From NCBI GenBank assembly GCA_041685115.1, contig JAWLGK010000017.1, forward strand, positions 1 through 64,000: DNA of 64,000 nt, written 5' to 3'. This document shows positions 57,029 to 64,000 of this stretch, piece after piece. A program made the translations under genes and the position numbers. The DNA comes from JALOAT01 sp041685115 (GTDB taxonomy: Bacteria; Pseudomonadota; Gammaproteobacteria; Thiohalomonadales; Thiohalomonadaceae). Each line of letters starts with the position of its first letter. The stretch's first letter is position 1. The notes under the pieces are model-generated. The model was not told the origin of the DNA, searched no databases, and was given only the letters and a program-made list of their open reading frames with translations.

Positions 57029-58732
57029 GTGACGACGCGTATTACGGTGGATCCGGTAACCCGCATCGAAGGCCATCTGCGCATCGATGTGGAAGTGGAC
57101 AACGGCAGGGTGACCAAGGCCTGGTCATCGGGCCAGATGTGGCGCGGCATCGAGAAGATCCTGGTGGGCCGCGACCCGCGCGAGGCCTGGCTGTTCACGC
57201 AGCGTTTCTGCGGCGTGTGCACCACCACCCACGCCATCACCTCGGTGCGCGCGGTGGAGAACGCCCTCGGCATGGAGGTACCGGTGAATGCGCAGCTGGT
57301 ACGCAACATCATCCAGACGGCACACACCATCCAGGACCATATCGTGCACTTCTATCACCTCTCGGCGGTGGACTGGGTCGATGTGGTATCCGCGCTCAAG
57401 GCCGATCCGAAGAAGGCCGCCCAGCTGGCCGAGAGCCTGTCCGATTGGCACCTGAATGGCCCGCATGAGATGAAGGCGGTACAGGATCGCCTGAAGACCT
57501 TCGTGAACAGCGGCCAACTCGGGCCTTTCGCCACGGGCTACTGGGGCCACCCGGCCATGAAGCTGCCGCCCGAGGTGAACCTCATGGCGGTGGCGCATTA
57601 CCTCCAGGCACTGGAGGTCCAGAACTACGCCAACAAGATCGTCGCCGTGCTCGGCGGCAAGTCGCCGCACATCCAGAACCTCGCCGTGGGCGGCATCAGC
57701 AACGCCATCAACATGAACAGCCAGTCGGTGCTGAACATGGAGCGGCTGATGATGATCAAGGGCTGGATGGACAAGCTCGAACACTTCGTAAAGTCGGTGT
57801 ACCTGACCGACGTGCCCGCCATCGGCGCCTTCTATCTGGACTGGGCCGGCTACGGCAAGGGCATCACCAACTACCTGGCCGTGCCCGATTGCCCGCAGGA
57901 CAGCAAGGGCACGGTGTTCGATCTGCCCGGCGGCTACATCGAGAACGGCGACCTCAGCACCTTCAAGCCCATCCTCACCCATGGCGACGCGTACTTCCGC
58001 GACGGCGTGGCGGAGAGTTCCAAGCATGCCTGGTATCACGGTGACCAGCCGCTGCATCCGTACGACGGTGAAACCGAGCCCAACTACACGGACTTCCAGG
58101 ACGACGGTAAGTACTCCTGGGTCAAGGCGCCCACCTTCTACGGCAAGCGCGCTCAGGTGGGACCGCTGGCCCATGTGCTGGTGCTGGTGGCCGCGGGCCA
58201 CGAGGGCGCGAAGCGCTACCTCGATCAGGCCATGGGCACCCTGCGTGCCGTGTCCAAGAACCCCAACATCCCGCTCGATGCGCTGCATTCCACCATTGGC
58301 CGCCACGCCGCCCGCTCGGTACGCGCCAGCATGATGCTCGACACCCTCGAGCAGCAGTGGCAGAAGCTCATCGACAACATCGCCACGGGCGACACCGAAA
58401 TCTTCAATCCGCCGGTGTTCCCCAAGGGCGAGGTGCGCGGCTTCGGCTTCCACGAGGCGCCCCGTGGTGCACTGTCGCACTGGGTGGTCATCGAGGACGG
58501 GAAGATCAAGAATTACCAGGCGGTAGTGCCCAGCACCTGGAACTCCGGCCCGCGCGACCAGAACGACGAGCTCGGCCCCTACGAGGCGTCGCTCATGGAC
58601 AATCCGGTGGCGGATCCGAAACAGCCGCTGGAGGTGCTGCGCACCGTACACTCGTTCGATCCCTGCATCGCCTGCGCCATCCACATGGTGGACACGGAGC
58701 AGCAGGAAATCGTCAAGGTCAAGGCGCTGTGA
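57029..58732 (+). CDS. hybC: [NiFe] hydrogenase large subunit HybC
   Basis: The large subunit holds the Ni-Fe site. The 567-residue protein has RFCGVCTTTHA near residue 58 (first Cys pair) and DPCIACAIHMVDTEQQ at the end (second Cys pair). The endopeptidase should cut after that His, removing the last 15 residues. It starts with a GTG preceded by GAGGAGAG. HupK, at 61404-62606, is a related protein lacking most of these ligands. Confidence 0.96.
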   Translation: MTTRITVDPVTRIEGHLRIDVEVDNGRVTKAWSSGQMWRGIEKILVGRDPREAWLFTQRFCGVCTTTHAITSVRAVENALGMEVPVNAQLVRNIIQTAHTIQDHIVHFYHLSAVDWVDVVSALKADPKKAAQLAESLSDWHLNGPHEMKAVQDRLKTFVNSGQLGPFATGYWGHPAMKLPPEVNLMAVAHYLQALEVQNYANKIVAVLGGKSPHIQNLAVGGISNAINMNSQSVLNMERLMMIKGWMDKLEHFVKSVYLTDVPAIGAFYLDWAGYGKGITNYLAVPDCPQDSKGTVFDLPGGYIENGDLSTFKPILTHGDAYFRDGVAESSKHAWYHGDQPLHPYDGETEPNYTDFQDDGKYSWVKAPTFYGKRAQVGPLAHVLVLVAAGHEGAKRYLDQAMGTLRAVSKNPNIPLDALHSTIGRHAARSVRASMMLDTLEQQWQKLIDNIATGDTEIFNPPVFPKGEVRGFGFHEAPRGALSHWVVIEDGKIKNYQAVVPSTWNSGPRDQNDELGPYEASLMDNPVADPKQPLEVLRTVHSFDPCIACAIHMVDTEQQEIVKVKAL

Positions 58733-58749
58733 AGCCGAGGAAAACCACC

Positions 58750-59334
58750 ATGCGCGTAATGAACAAGAAAACCATTTCCCGCGCCGCCGCACTGGCGTTG
58801 CTCACCGGCCCCACGCTGGCCTTTGCCCACACCGGTCATTACGACGGCGGCGGGCTGATGCACGGCCTGATGCATCCGCTGGGCGGACTCGACCACCTGC
58901 TTGCCATGGTGGCCGTGGGCCTGTGGGCCGCTTACGCGGGCGGCCGTGCGCTGTGGGCGCTGCCGGCGGCGTTCGTCGGCATGATGTTGGCCGGGGCCAT
59001 GCTCGGCTTCGCCGGCATCGCCCTGCCGTTCATGGAGCCGCTGATCCTCGCCTCGGTGGTGGTGCTGGGCCTGCTGGTCGCCTTCAACGTGCGTATGCCG
59101 CTCATGCCGGGCATGGCGCTCATTGCACTGTTCGGGGTTTTCCACGGTCAGGCCCACGCCCTTGAGATGTCCGCGGGCGCGGGCGCGCTCGCCTATGCCG
59201 CGGGCTTCGCCAGCGTCACGGCGCTGCTGCACGCCAGCGGCATCGCCCTCGGCCAGTGGCTGCTTGCGGGTCGCGGTGCACGGCTCATCGGTCTCGGCAT
59301 GGCCTCCGCGGGCGTGTTCATGGCCGTGGGTTGA
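58750..59334 (+). CDS. hupE: HupE/UreJ family nickel transporter
   Basis: The 194-residue protein has a signal peptide ending AFAHTGH and about six membrane segments. The motif HPLGGLDHLLAMVAVG near residue 42-57 and HGQAHALEM near 135 are the HupE/UreJ metal motifs. It probably supplies Ni2+ for hydrogenase maturation. It follows hybC by 17 bases and likely belongs to the same transcript. Confidence 0.9.
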   Translation: MRVMNKKTISRAAALALLTGPTLAFAHTGHYDGGGLMHGLMHPLGGLDHLLAMVAVGLWAAYAGGRALWALPAAFVGMMLAGAMLGFAGIALPFMEPLILASVVVLGLLVAFNVRMPLMPGMALIALFGVFHGQAHALEMSAGAGALAYAAGFASVTALLHASGIALGQWLLAGRGARLIGLGMASAGVFMAVG

Positions 59335-59351
59335 CCTGGGGAGGGTTGATC

Positions 59352-59651
59352 TCGCCAAGGTGCGAAGATCGCCAAGATAAAGCGGAAAGCTTGGCTTAGC
59401 CCCCTCTCCCTCCGGGCTGTCTCTTAGTCACATCATTTCTAGGAGAGACAGAAGCTTGCGTCCCTTCTCCCTCCGGGAGAAGGACAGGATGAGGGGATCA
59501 ATAAACCAACGGCCGCATCTGAATTGATCCCCTCTCCCCAGCCCTCTCCCGGAGGGAGAGGGGGCAAGAAGGACGGCTACAACGGAAAAATGTGACCAAG
59601 AGACAGCCCTCCGGGACATCTTCAACATTGGCGATCTTCGCGCCTTGGCGA
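59352..59651. repeat. 300-bp inverted-repeat element with a MITE inserted in it
   Basis: The ends share the pattern TCGCCAAGGYGCGAAGATCG followed by CCAA (59352-59375) and its complement (59628-59651). This repeat type is common in environmental proteobacterial genomes. A 190-bp MITE-like element (59417-59606) lies inside it, so the structure is nested. It fills the gap between hupE and hybD. Confidence 0.85.
59417..59606. mobile_element. MITE-like element 1 with Tn5-type ends and 9-bp duplication
   Basis: Left end CTGTCTCTTAGTCACATCAT and right end (complement CTGTCTCTTGGTCACATTT) are inverted repeats of about 20 bp that resemble the Tn5/IS50 mosaic end CTGTCTCTTATACACATCT. The 9 bases CCCTCCGGG occur immediately on both sides (59408-59416 and 59607-59615), as expected for a Tn5-type target duplication. 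The interior is a long imperfect hairpin without a gene. Confidence 0.8.
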
Positions 59652-59681
59652 TATCCAAGTAATCAACGAGGAAAACTCACT

Positions 59682-60221
59682 GTGTCGCGCATTCTGGTGC
59701 TCGGTCTGGGCAACATCCTGATGCAGGACGAAGGCGTGGGCGTGCGCGTGGCGGAGCTGCTGGAGAGCCGCTACGAACTGCCGCCCGAGGTGGAAGTGAT
59801 CGACGGCGGCACCGCCGGCACCGAGCTGTTCGAGCCCATGCGCGGCAAGGAACGGCTCATCGTCACTGATTGCGTCAACACCGGCGCCGCACCGGGCACC
59901 CTGGTGCGCCTCGCCGACGAACAGGTACCGGCCTTCTTCCAGACCAAGATTTCCAATCACCAACTGGGCCTGTCCGACCTGCTCGGCTTGCTCGCCGTCA
60001 GCGGCGAGGCACCGAAACACGTGACCATCATCGGCATGGTGCCCTACGACCTGAACAACACCCTGGGGCTGAGCGACGCCACCTTGCAGAAGGTGGAGGC
60101 CATGCTGCAGATGGTGATCGACGAGCTGGCCGTGGCCGGCGCCAGCCTCACGCCGCGTGAGTGCCCGCTGCCCTGCTTCTGGGAGAGTAAGACCCGGGAG
60201 GGTGAACCGGCATGTGCATAG
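59682..60221 (+). CDS. hybD: Hydrogenase maturation protease (HybD/HupD family)
   Basis: This nickel-dependent endopeptidase trims the C-terminus of HybC. The 179-residue protein has ILVLGLGNILMQDEGVGVRV near residue 3 with the conserved Glu, DGGTAGTELFEPM and KISNHQLGLSDLL with the metal-binding His. The GTG start fits; GAGGAAA lies upstream. The protein overlaps hypC by 10 bases. Confidence 0.93.
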   Translation: MSRILVLGLGNILMQDEGVGVRVAELLESRYELPPEVEVIDGGTAGTELFEPMRGKERLIVTDCVNTGAAPGTLVRLADEQVPAFFQTKISNHQLGLSDLLGLLAVSGEAPKHVTIIGMVPYDLNNTLGLSDATLQKVEAMLQMVIDELAVAGASLTPRECPLPCFWESKTREGEPACA

Positions 60222-60487
60222 GCGTTCCGGTGCAGGTGATCGAAAGCCAGGGCTTTTATGCCCGCTGCCGCGGCCGCAACGGCGAGGAGTGGGTCAACCT
60301 CATGCTGGTCGGCCCGCAGCCGGCGGGTACTTGGCTGCTGAACTTTCTTGGCTCGGCCCGTGAGGTGATGAGCGAGGAAGACGCGCTCCACGCCAACCGC
60401 GCCTTCGAGGCCCTGGATGCGGTGATGGCCGGCGAAACAGACATCGATCTCGATCACTACTTCCCCGGGCTCGGCGTCACACGCTGA
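60212..60487 (+). CDS. hypC: HypC/HybG family hydrogenase assembly chaperone
   Basis: The 91-residue protein begins MCIGVPVQVIESQGFYARCRG with the essential Cys2, and has WVNLMLVGPQPAGTWLLNFLGSAREVM. HypC-type chaperones hold the Fe(CN)2CO precursor for the large subunit. Whether it is HypC or HybG cannot be told from sequence. Confidence 0.92.
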   Translation: MCIGVPVQVIESQGFYARCRGRNGEEWVNLMLVGPQPAGTWLLNFLGSAREVMSEEDALHANRAFEALDAVMAGETDIDLDHYFPGLGVTR

Positions 60488-60489
60488 CC

Positions 60490-60522
60490 AGTGTGGGAGC
60501 GGCCTCAGGCCGCGTTCGCACA
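60490..60522. repeat. REP-like palindrome after hypC
   Basis: TGTGGGAGCGGCCTCAGGCC continues CGC; the core GCGGCCTCAGGCCGC (60499-60513) is a perfect palindrome. It is a variant of the REP type seen in the composite repeats. Confidence 0.75.
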
Positions 60523-60552
60523 GCAACATTCCCCACCGAAGTTCCCAGGCCC

Positions 60553-60667
60553 GTAGCCCGGGTGAAGCGAAGCGGAACCCGGGTTTTCCAGGTCTCGGGC
60601 AGCGATAACACCCGCCGGTCTTGAACCCCAGCAAGACCCGGATTCCGCTTCGCTGCATCCGGGCTAC
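60553..60667. repeat. GTAGCCCG family inverted repeat, copy 2
   Basis: The left arm GTAGCCCGGGTGAAGCGAAG (60553 on) and the right arm ending CATCCGGGCTAC (60667) are complementary over about 30 bp with several mismatches, flanking a longer loop than copy 1. It precedes the hupJ promoter region. Confidence 0.8.
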
Positions 60668-60855
60668 CCTACGCGATTTACCGCCCGCTACCGGCGACTG
60701 GAAACCCACTTTGCAAAAATCGTTTATTAGTGGAAATCCCTAAGCCAATTCGCGCACGCATGTATAGACCCAGCGGGGGTGAAACCGGCAGGATCATGGA
60801 CCAGTTTGCATAAATGCCGACAGCCAGGCTGCCAACCGGGAGCGAACGCTGTTTC

Positions 60856-60871
60856 TGGCATATCCATTGCT
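60856..60871 (+). promoter_or_regulatory. Sigma-54 promoter of the hupJK-hypAB operon
   Basis: TGGCATATCCATTGCT matches the -24/-12 consensus (TGGCAY, N5, TTGCT) with GG and GC exactly 10 bases apart, as in the promoter at 53665. It lies 45 bases before the hupJ start. The two hydrogenase units thus share the same sigma factor signal. Confidence 0.8.
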
Positions 60872-60915
60872 AATTTCCGCGGACCGGCAGGGGCGTGAAT
60901 GGAGCAGGTGCAGCG

Positions 60916-61407
60916 GTGACGATCCAGAAAGTGTGCTTGATCGAGGGATTGGAAAGCGCTTTTCGCGCCATTGAGGCGGAACGTATGGCCGGGTTGCCCA
61001 TCCTCAACCGTGCCCTGCTCGTGGAGGCGGTCGGTTTCCGACTGTGGCGCGCGCACTGTGTCGGCGTGCTCATCACCCCCTGGTTCATGAATCTCCTCGT
61101 GCTGCCACCCGAGGGCGACGGCTTCCACGACTGGGCGCCGGGTAGCCGGCACAGTTTCGATTTCCCCGCCGGGCCCTGTGAACTGACCCTGGGCGAGGAG
61201 CCGGGGATCGGCCGGTTTCTCAGTGAATCCCTGTTTTCGCCCATGGCGGCCTTCGCCAGCCAGGCACAGGCCGTGGCCAAGGCGGAGGGCATCATGCTGC
61301 GGCTCATGACGCCGCGTCCGATGCCGGAAACCCCACCCGAGCCGCCGCCGCAACCGATCCGGCGCGCGCTGCTGCGCGGCCTGTTCACGCCGGGACGCGG
61401 CCAATGA
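60916..61407 (+). CDS. hupJ: HupJ/HybE family hydrogenase assembly chaperone
   Basis: The 163-residue protein has RMAGLPILNRALLVEAVGFRLWRAHCVGVLITPWFMNLLVLPP near residues 24-66 and the conserved GEEPGIGRFLSESLFSPMAAF. This matches the HybE/HupJ chaperone family that helps mature the small and large subunits. GTG starts at 60895 and 60916 are possible; the second gives the usual N-terminus. It overlaps hupK by four bases. Confidence 0.88.
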   Translation: MTIQKVCLIEGLESAFRAIEAERMAGLPILNRALLVEAVGFRLWRAHCVGVLITPWFMNLLVLPPEGDGFHDWAPGSRHSFDFPAGPCELTLGEEPGIGRFLSESLFSPMAAFASQAQAVAKAEGIMLRLMTPRPMPETPPEPPPQPIRRALLRGLFTPGRGQ

Positions 61408-62606
61408 ATCCCGCCACACGCTCCCCGCTGGACGGCTGCCTGGATATCGAGCTGGTCTGTCGCGGCGAGCGGGTGGAGCGCGTGGCCATCCAGTCGGCTC
61501 GGCCGCTGCACGCCAGCCGCCTCCTGGAAAACATCGCCCCCGACGAGGCCCTCAGGCGTATCCCACTGGTGTTCAGTATCTGTGCCACGGCACAGAGCGA
61601 GGCCGCGCTGCGCGCCTGCGAACAGGCCCTGGGCCTGGCGCCCTCGCCCGCGCAGCGGCGCGCGCGCGACATGCTGGTGTGGATGGAGACGGCCCGTGAA
61701 CATCTGCTGCGCATCCTGCTCGACTGGCCAGGCTTCCTCGACGAGCCCGTGCCAGGCGAGCGCCTGCCGCAGGTGATGAGACTGTTGCCGGACCTGCGGC
61801 GTGCGCTGTTCGGAGAGGCACAGCCGTTCCGGCTCGACGGCCGCCCGGCCATCGATCTCGCCGCCCTGATCGGCGCCGTCGACGCCCTGCGCAGGCTGAC
61901 GGCCCAGGTGCTCGGCAGTGGCGGTGACCTCTCTTCACCGCTGCGCTCGCGCACCACGTTCGACGCCTGGCTGGCGCGCGGGGACACGCTGCCGGCCCGC
62001 CTGCTGCACCGCGTGCGTGAACTTGGCTGGCAGGACCTCGGTGGCACGCACGAGGCGTGGCTGCCTGCGCTGGACGCCGAGGCCCTGCGGGCCCGCCTGG
62101 CGACGCCAGACGCCGATGCCTTCGTGGCTGCGCCCGAGTGGCAGGGCGCCCATTGTGAAACCACCGCTTTGGAGCGCCAGCGTCGGCAGCCGCTGGTGGC
62201 CGACCTGCTCGCCAACGAGGGCAACGGCCTGCTGACGCGCCTGGTGGCGCGCCTGGTGGAACTGGAAGACATCCCGAAACGGCTGGAACGGGATCGGCTG
62301 GTTCTGGAACGGGATGAAGCTTGTGGGGACGGCGCAGCACCTGTTGCAGGCGGCAACGGCCTGGCCCAGGTGGAGGCGGCACGGGGGCGTTTGATCCATT
62401 ACGTGGAGATCGCCCGCGGTGCGGTGCGGCGTTTTCGCATCCTGGCCCCCACCGAATGGAATTTTCACCCGGCCGGCGTGGCCGCCCAGGGCCTGTTGAC
62501 ACTGTGCGGCGATGACGAGGCCGTGCTGCGGCGCCAGGCGGCGCTGTGGATCAACGCCATCGACCCCTGCGTCGGTTTCCACCTGCGGAGGACCGTGCAT
62601 GCATGA
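61404..62606 (+). CDS. hupK: HupK, large-subunit-like hydrogenase accessory protein
   Basis: HupK resembles the hydrogenase large subunit but lacks most metal ligands and is thought to act as a scaffold in active-site assembly. The 400-residue protein has SARPLHASRLLENIAP near residue 31, FSICATAQSEAALRACEQALG in place of the RxCGxC motif (one Cys), and ends NAIDPCVGFHLRRTVHA, in which only the first Cys of DPCxxCxxH is kept. It lies between hupJ and hypA with short overlaps. Confidence 0.88.
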   Translation: MNPATRSPLDGCLDIELVCRGERVERVAIQSARPLHASRLLENIAPDEALRRIPLVFSICATAQSEAALRACEQALGLAPSPAQRRARDMLVWMETAREHLLRILLDWPGFLDEPVPGERLPQVMRLLPDLRRALFGEAQPFRLDGRPAIDLAALIGAVDALRRLTAQVLGSGGDLSSPLRSRTTFDAWLARGDTLPARLLHRVRELGWQDLGGTHEAWLPALDAEALRARLATPDADAFVAAPEWQGAHCETTALERQRRQPLVADLLANEGNGLLTRLVARLVELEDIPKRLERDRLVLERDEACGDGAAPVAGGNGLAQVEAARGRLIHYVEIARGAVRRFRILAPTEWNFHPAGVAAQGLLTLCGDDEAVLRRQAALWINAIDPCVGFHLRRTVHA

Positions 62607-62940
62607 GATGTCGCTGTGCGAGGGCGTGCTGCAGGTCATCGAGGACCAGGCCAAGGCCCAGGACTTTCACCGCGTGAAGACCGTGTGGCTTGAGATCGGC
62701 GAACTGGCGGGCGTCGACCCCGAAGCCATGCGCTTCGGCTTCGATGTGGTCATGCAAGGCTCGCTGGCCGACGGTGCTGCACTGGAGATCATCCACCTGC
62801 CCGGACGCGCCTGGTGCCTGCCTTGCGGGAAAGAGGTGCATGTGGGGCAACGCTTCGAGCCCTGCCCGCTGTGTGCCGGTTATCAATTGCAGGTGACCGG
62901 CGGTGACGAACTACGGGTCAAGGAACTGGAGGTCGAGTAG
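62599..62940 (+). CDS. hypA: Hydrogenase nickel insertion protein HypA
   Basis: HypA carries nickel to the large subunit together with HypB. The 113-residue protein begins MHEMSLCEGVLQVIEDQA with the nickel-binding His2, and has two zinc CxxC pairs (CLPC and CPLC) near residues 73 and 92. It overlaps hupK by 8 bases. A 536-base repeat-filled gap separates it from hypB. Confidence 0.95.
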   Translation: MHEMSLCEGVLQVIEDQAKAQDFHRVKTVWLEIGELAGVDPEAMRFGFDVVMQGSLADGAALEIIHLPGRAWCLPCGKEVHVGQRFEPCPLCAGYQLQVTGGDELRVKELEVE

Positions 62941-63476
62941 CCGGCGTGGTGGACCGTCCCTTTTTCTGTCTCTTCCTGGAGATGCGGAGGGGGAAAGACG
63001 TGAGACGGTGTCGGAGAGCGCAGGCGCTGGTTGAATGTTCCCTCTCCCTCCGGGAGCTGTCTCTTGGTCACATCATTTCCAGGGAGAGACAGAAGCTTGC
63101 GTCCCTTCTCCCTCCGGGAGACGACTGCATGGACGCAGGAGGTAGGCAATGCATGGAGCGAATTGCCGAAGGACAGGATGAGGGGGTCAATAACCAATAG
63201 CCACACCTGAATTGATCCCCTCTCCCCAGCCCTCGGCAATCGCTCCCTGCGTTGCTCTACCTCGCGCATCCATGCGCTCGTCTCCCGGAGGGAGAGGGGG
63301 CAAGAGAAGCTGGCTACAACGGCGAAATGTGACCAAGAGAAAGCTCCGGAAGAGGGACAGGGAGAGGGGATAAAATTCTGGAGCTTTGGATCTCTCCATC
63401 CCTCTCCCGGAGAAGCGACGGGGCTTCGGGCCAGGAGACTTGGCAGCCAACGGACATCGGAATACGGAGAAACGCT
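62941..63476. other. Repeat-filled gap between hypA and hypB
   Basis: No gene is supported. Most of the gap is the second MITE-like element (63057-63343) plus flanking CCCTCTCCCTCCGGG-type purine/pyrimidine-rich sequence. The hypB leader has a TACGGAGAAACGCT site directly before its ATG. Confidence 0.7.
63057..63343. mobile_element. MITE-like element 2 with extended hairpin arms
   Basis: The left end CTGTCTCTTGGTCACATCAT and right end (complement CTTTCTCTTGGTCACATTT) match element 1. The flanking 9 bases CTCCGGGAG (63048-63056) and CTCCGGAAG (63344-63352) agree at 8 of 9. It is 97 bp longer than element 1 because both arms of its internal hairpin carry an extra stretch of about 48 bases. The two extra stretches are largely complementary to each other. 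Confidence 0.8.
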
Positions 63477-64000
63477 ATGTGTAACGTGTGCGGTTGCGGC
63501 GAAGGCGAAGTGCGCATCGAAGGCGATGGGCATGGGCATGGGCATCATCACCACCATCATCATGATCATGCCCACGGTCATGCGCACGATCACGACCACC
63601 ATCATCACGACGCCGGCACCCACGATTACGGCCAGGGCCCGGCCCGCGCCCATGCGCCGGGGCTCAGCCAGGCGCGCATGGTGCAGATCGAGACCGACAT
63701 CCTCGACAAGAACAACGCCTATGCCGCCGCCAACCGGCGCCGGTTAGCCGAGCATGGCATCCTGGCGCTGAACCTGGTGTCGAGCCCCGGCTCGGGCAAG
63801 ACCACCTTGCTCACGCGCACCATCGAGGCCTTGAAAGAGGAATTCCCGCTGGCGGTGATCGAGGGTGACCAGCAGACCGCCAACGATGCCGAGCGCATCC
63901 GCCAAACCGGCGTGCCGGCGCTGCAGATCAACACCGGCAAGGGTTGCCATCTGGATGCGCACATGGTCGGCCACGCCGTGGATCACCTGAAGCCCCGGGA
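63477..64000 (+). CDS. hypB: Hydrogenase nickel incorporation GTPase HypB (C-terminal part outside window)
   Basis: HypB is a GTPase that stores and delivers nickel. The 174 visible residues begin MCNVCGCGEGEVRIEGDG with the CxxCGC metal site, followed by a histidine stretch (HGHGHHHHHHHDHAHGHAHDH region, about residues 19-45) and the P-loop NLVSSPGSGKTT near 100-111. GGAG precedes the ATG at 9 bases. The reading frame continues past the window edge. Confidence 0.96.
   Translation, partial: MCNVCGCGEGEVRIEGDGHGHGHHHHHHHDHAHGHAHDHDHHHHDAGTHDYGQGPARAHAPGLSQARMVQIETDILDKNNAYAAANRRRLAEHGILALNLVSSPGSGKTTLLTRTIEALKEEFPLAVIEGDQQTANDAERIRQTGVPALQINTGKGCHLDAHMVGHAVDHLKPR

Overview
The window reads as chromosome of a GC-rich, chemolithotrophic, sulfur-oxidising gammaproteobacterium. 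This rests on a dissimilatory sat-aprB-aprA cluster at the left edge, a membrane-anchored Hyb-type [NiFe] hydrogenase locus at the right edge, a PPi-type phosphofructokinase, a bioBFHCD operon ordered as in pseudomonads, and the conserved chain yicC-gmk-rpoZ-spoT-ridA-recG. Species cannot be fixed from sequence alone.

Layout. 1-2951 (minus): aprA (partial), aprB, sat. 3307-4497: an unknown protein next to sat. 4762-8948 (plus): adk, PPi-phosphofructokinase, moaA, HDOD protein. 9008-13530 (minus): bioD, C, H, F, B, with comF divergent and a candidate BirA operator between. 14458-20819 (minus): mshI, I2, J, K, L, M, N, an MSHA-type pilus assembly-platform operon without mshE or mshG in the window. 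20959-22307: ubiC and a UbiA-like protein lacking both aspartate motifs. 22579-28661: recG, ridA, spoT, rpoZ, gmk. 28677-42885: a 14.2 kb integrative element inserted at the 3' end of yicC, splitting it from gmk. 42884-52326: yicC, a Ser/Thr kinase and PP2C phosphatase pair, rph, rdgB, hemW, a CPXCG protein, a Rof-like protein, a ROK kinase and a large PilZ-like protein. 53750-64000 (plus): hydrogenase genes hybO, A, B, C, hupE, hybD, hypC, then hupJ, hupK, hypA, hypB (partial).

The integrative element carries a P4-type integrase, two AlpA-like regulators, a replication initiator, a primase-helicase, an XRE regulator, two paralogous terminase-small-subunit-like proteins, a HigBA-type toxin-antitoxin pair, a divergent operator switch and many small unknown genes. 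It has no recognisable capsid, portal, large terminase or lysis gene, so it looks like a phage satellite (PICI or P4-like) or a cryptic remnant. Its ends carry an imperfect duplication of the yicC 3' end and repeated TGGGTACAC sites that look like integrase arm sites.

The intergenic DNA is the second unusual aspect. At least five families of inverted-repeat elements occupy gaps between genes: 9-bp-periodic CGCGGAGG elements, 9-bp-periodic ACACGGGGA elements with REP-like palindromes nested inside, GTAGCCCG hairpins, a GCCAAGG/GCGAAGATCGCC repeat, and two MITE-like elements whose ends resemble the Tn5/IS50 mosaic end and which are flanked by 9-bp duplications. Some have become part of genes: the BioF C-terminus, the hemW start and the hemW stop lie in repeat DNA. 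No rRNA, tRNA or CRISPR array was seen. Two good sigma-54 promoters precede the hydrogenase structural and maturation genes.
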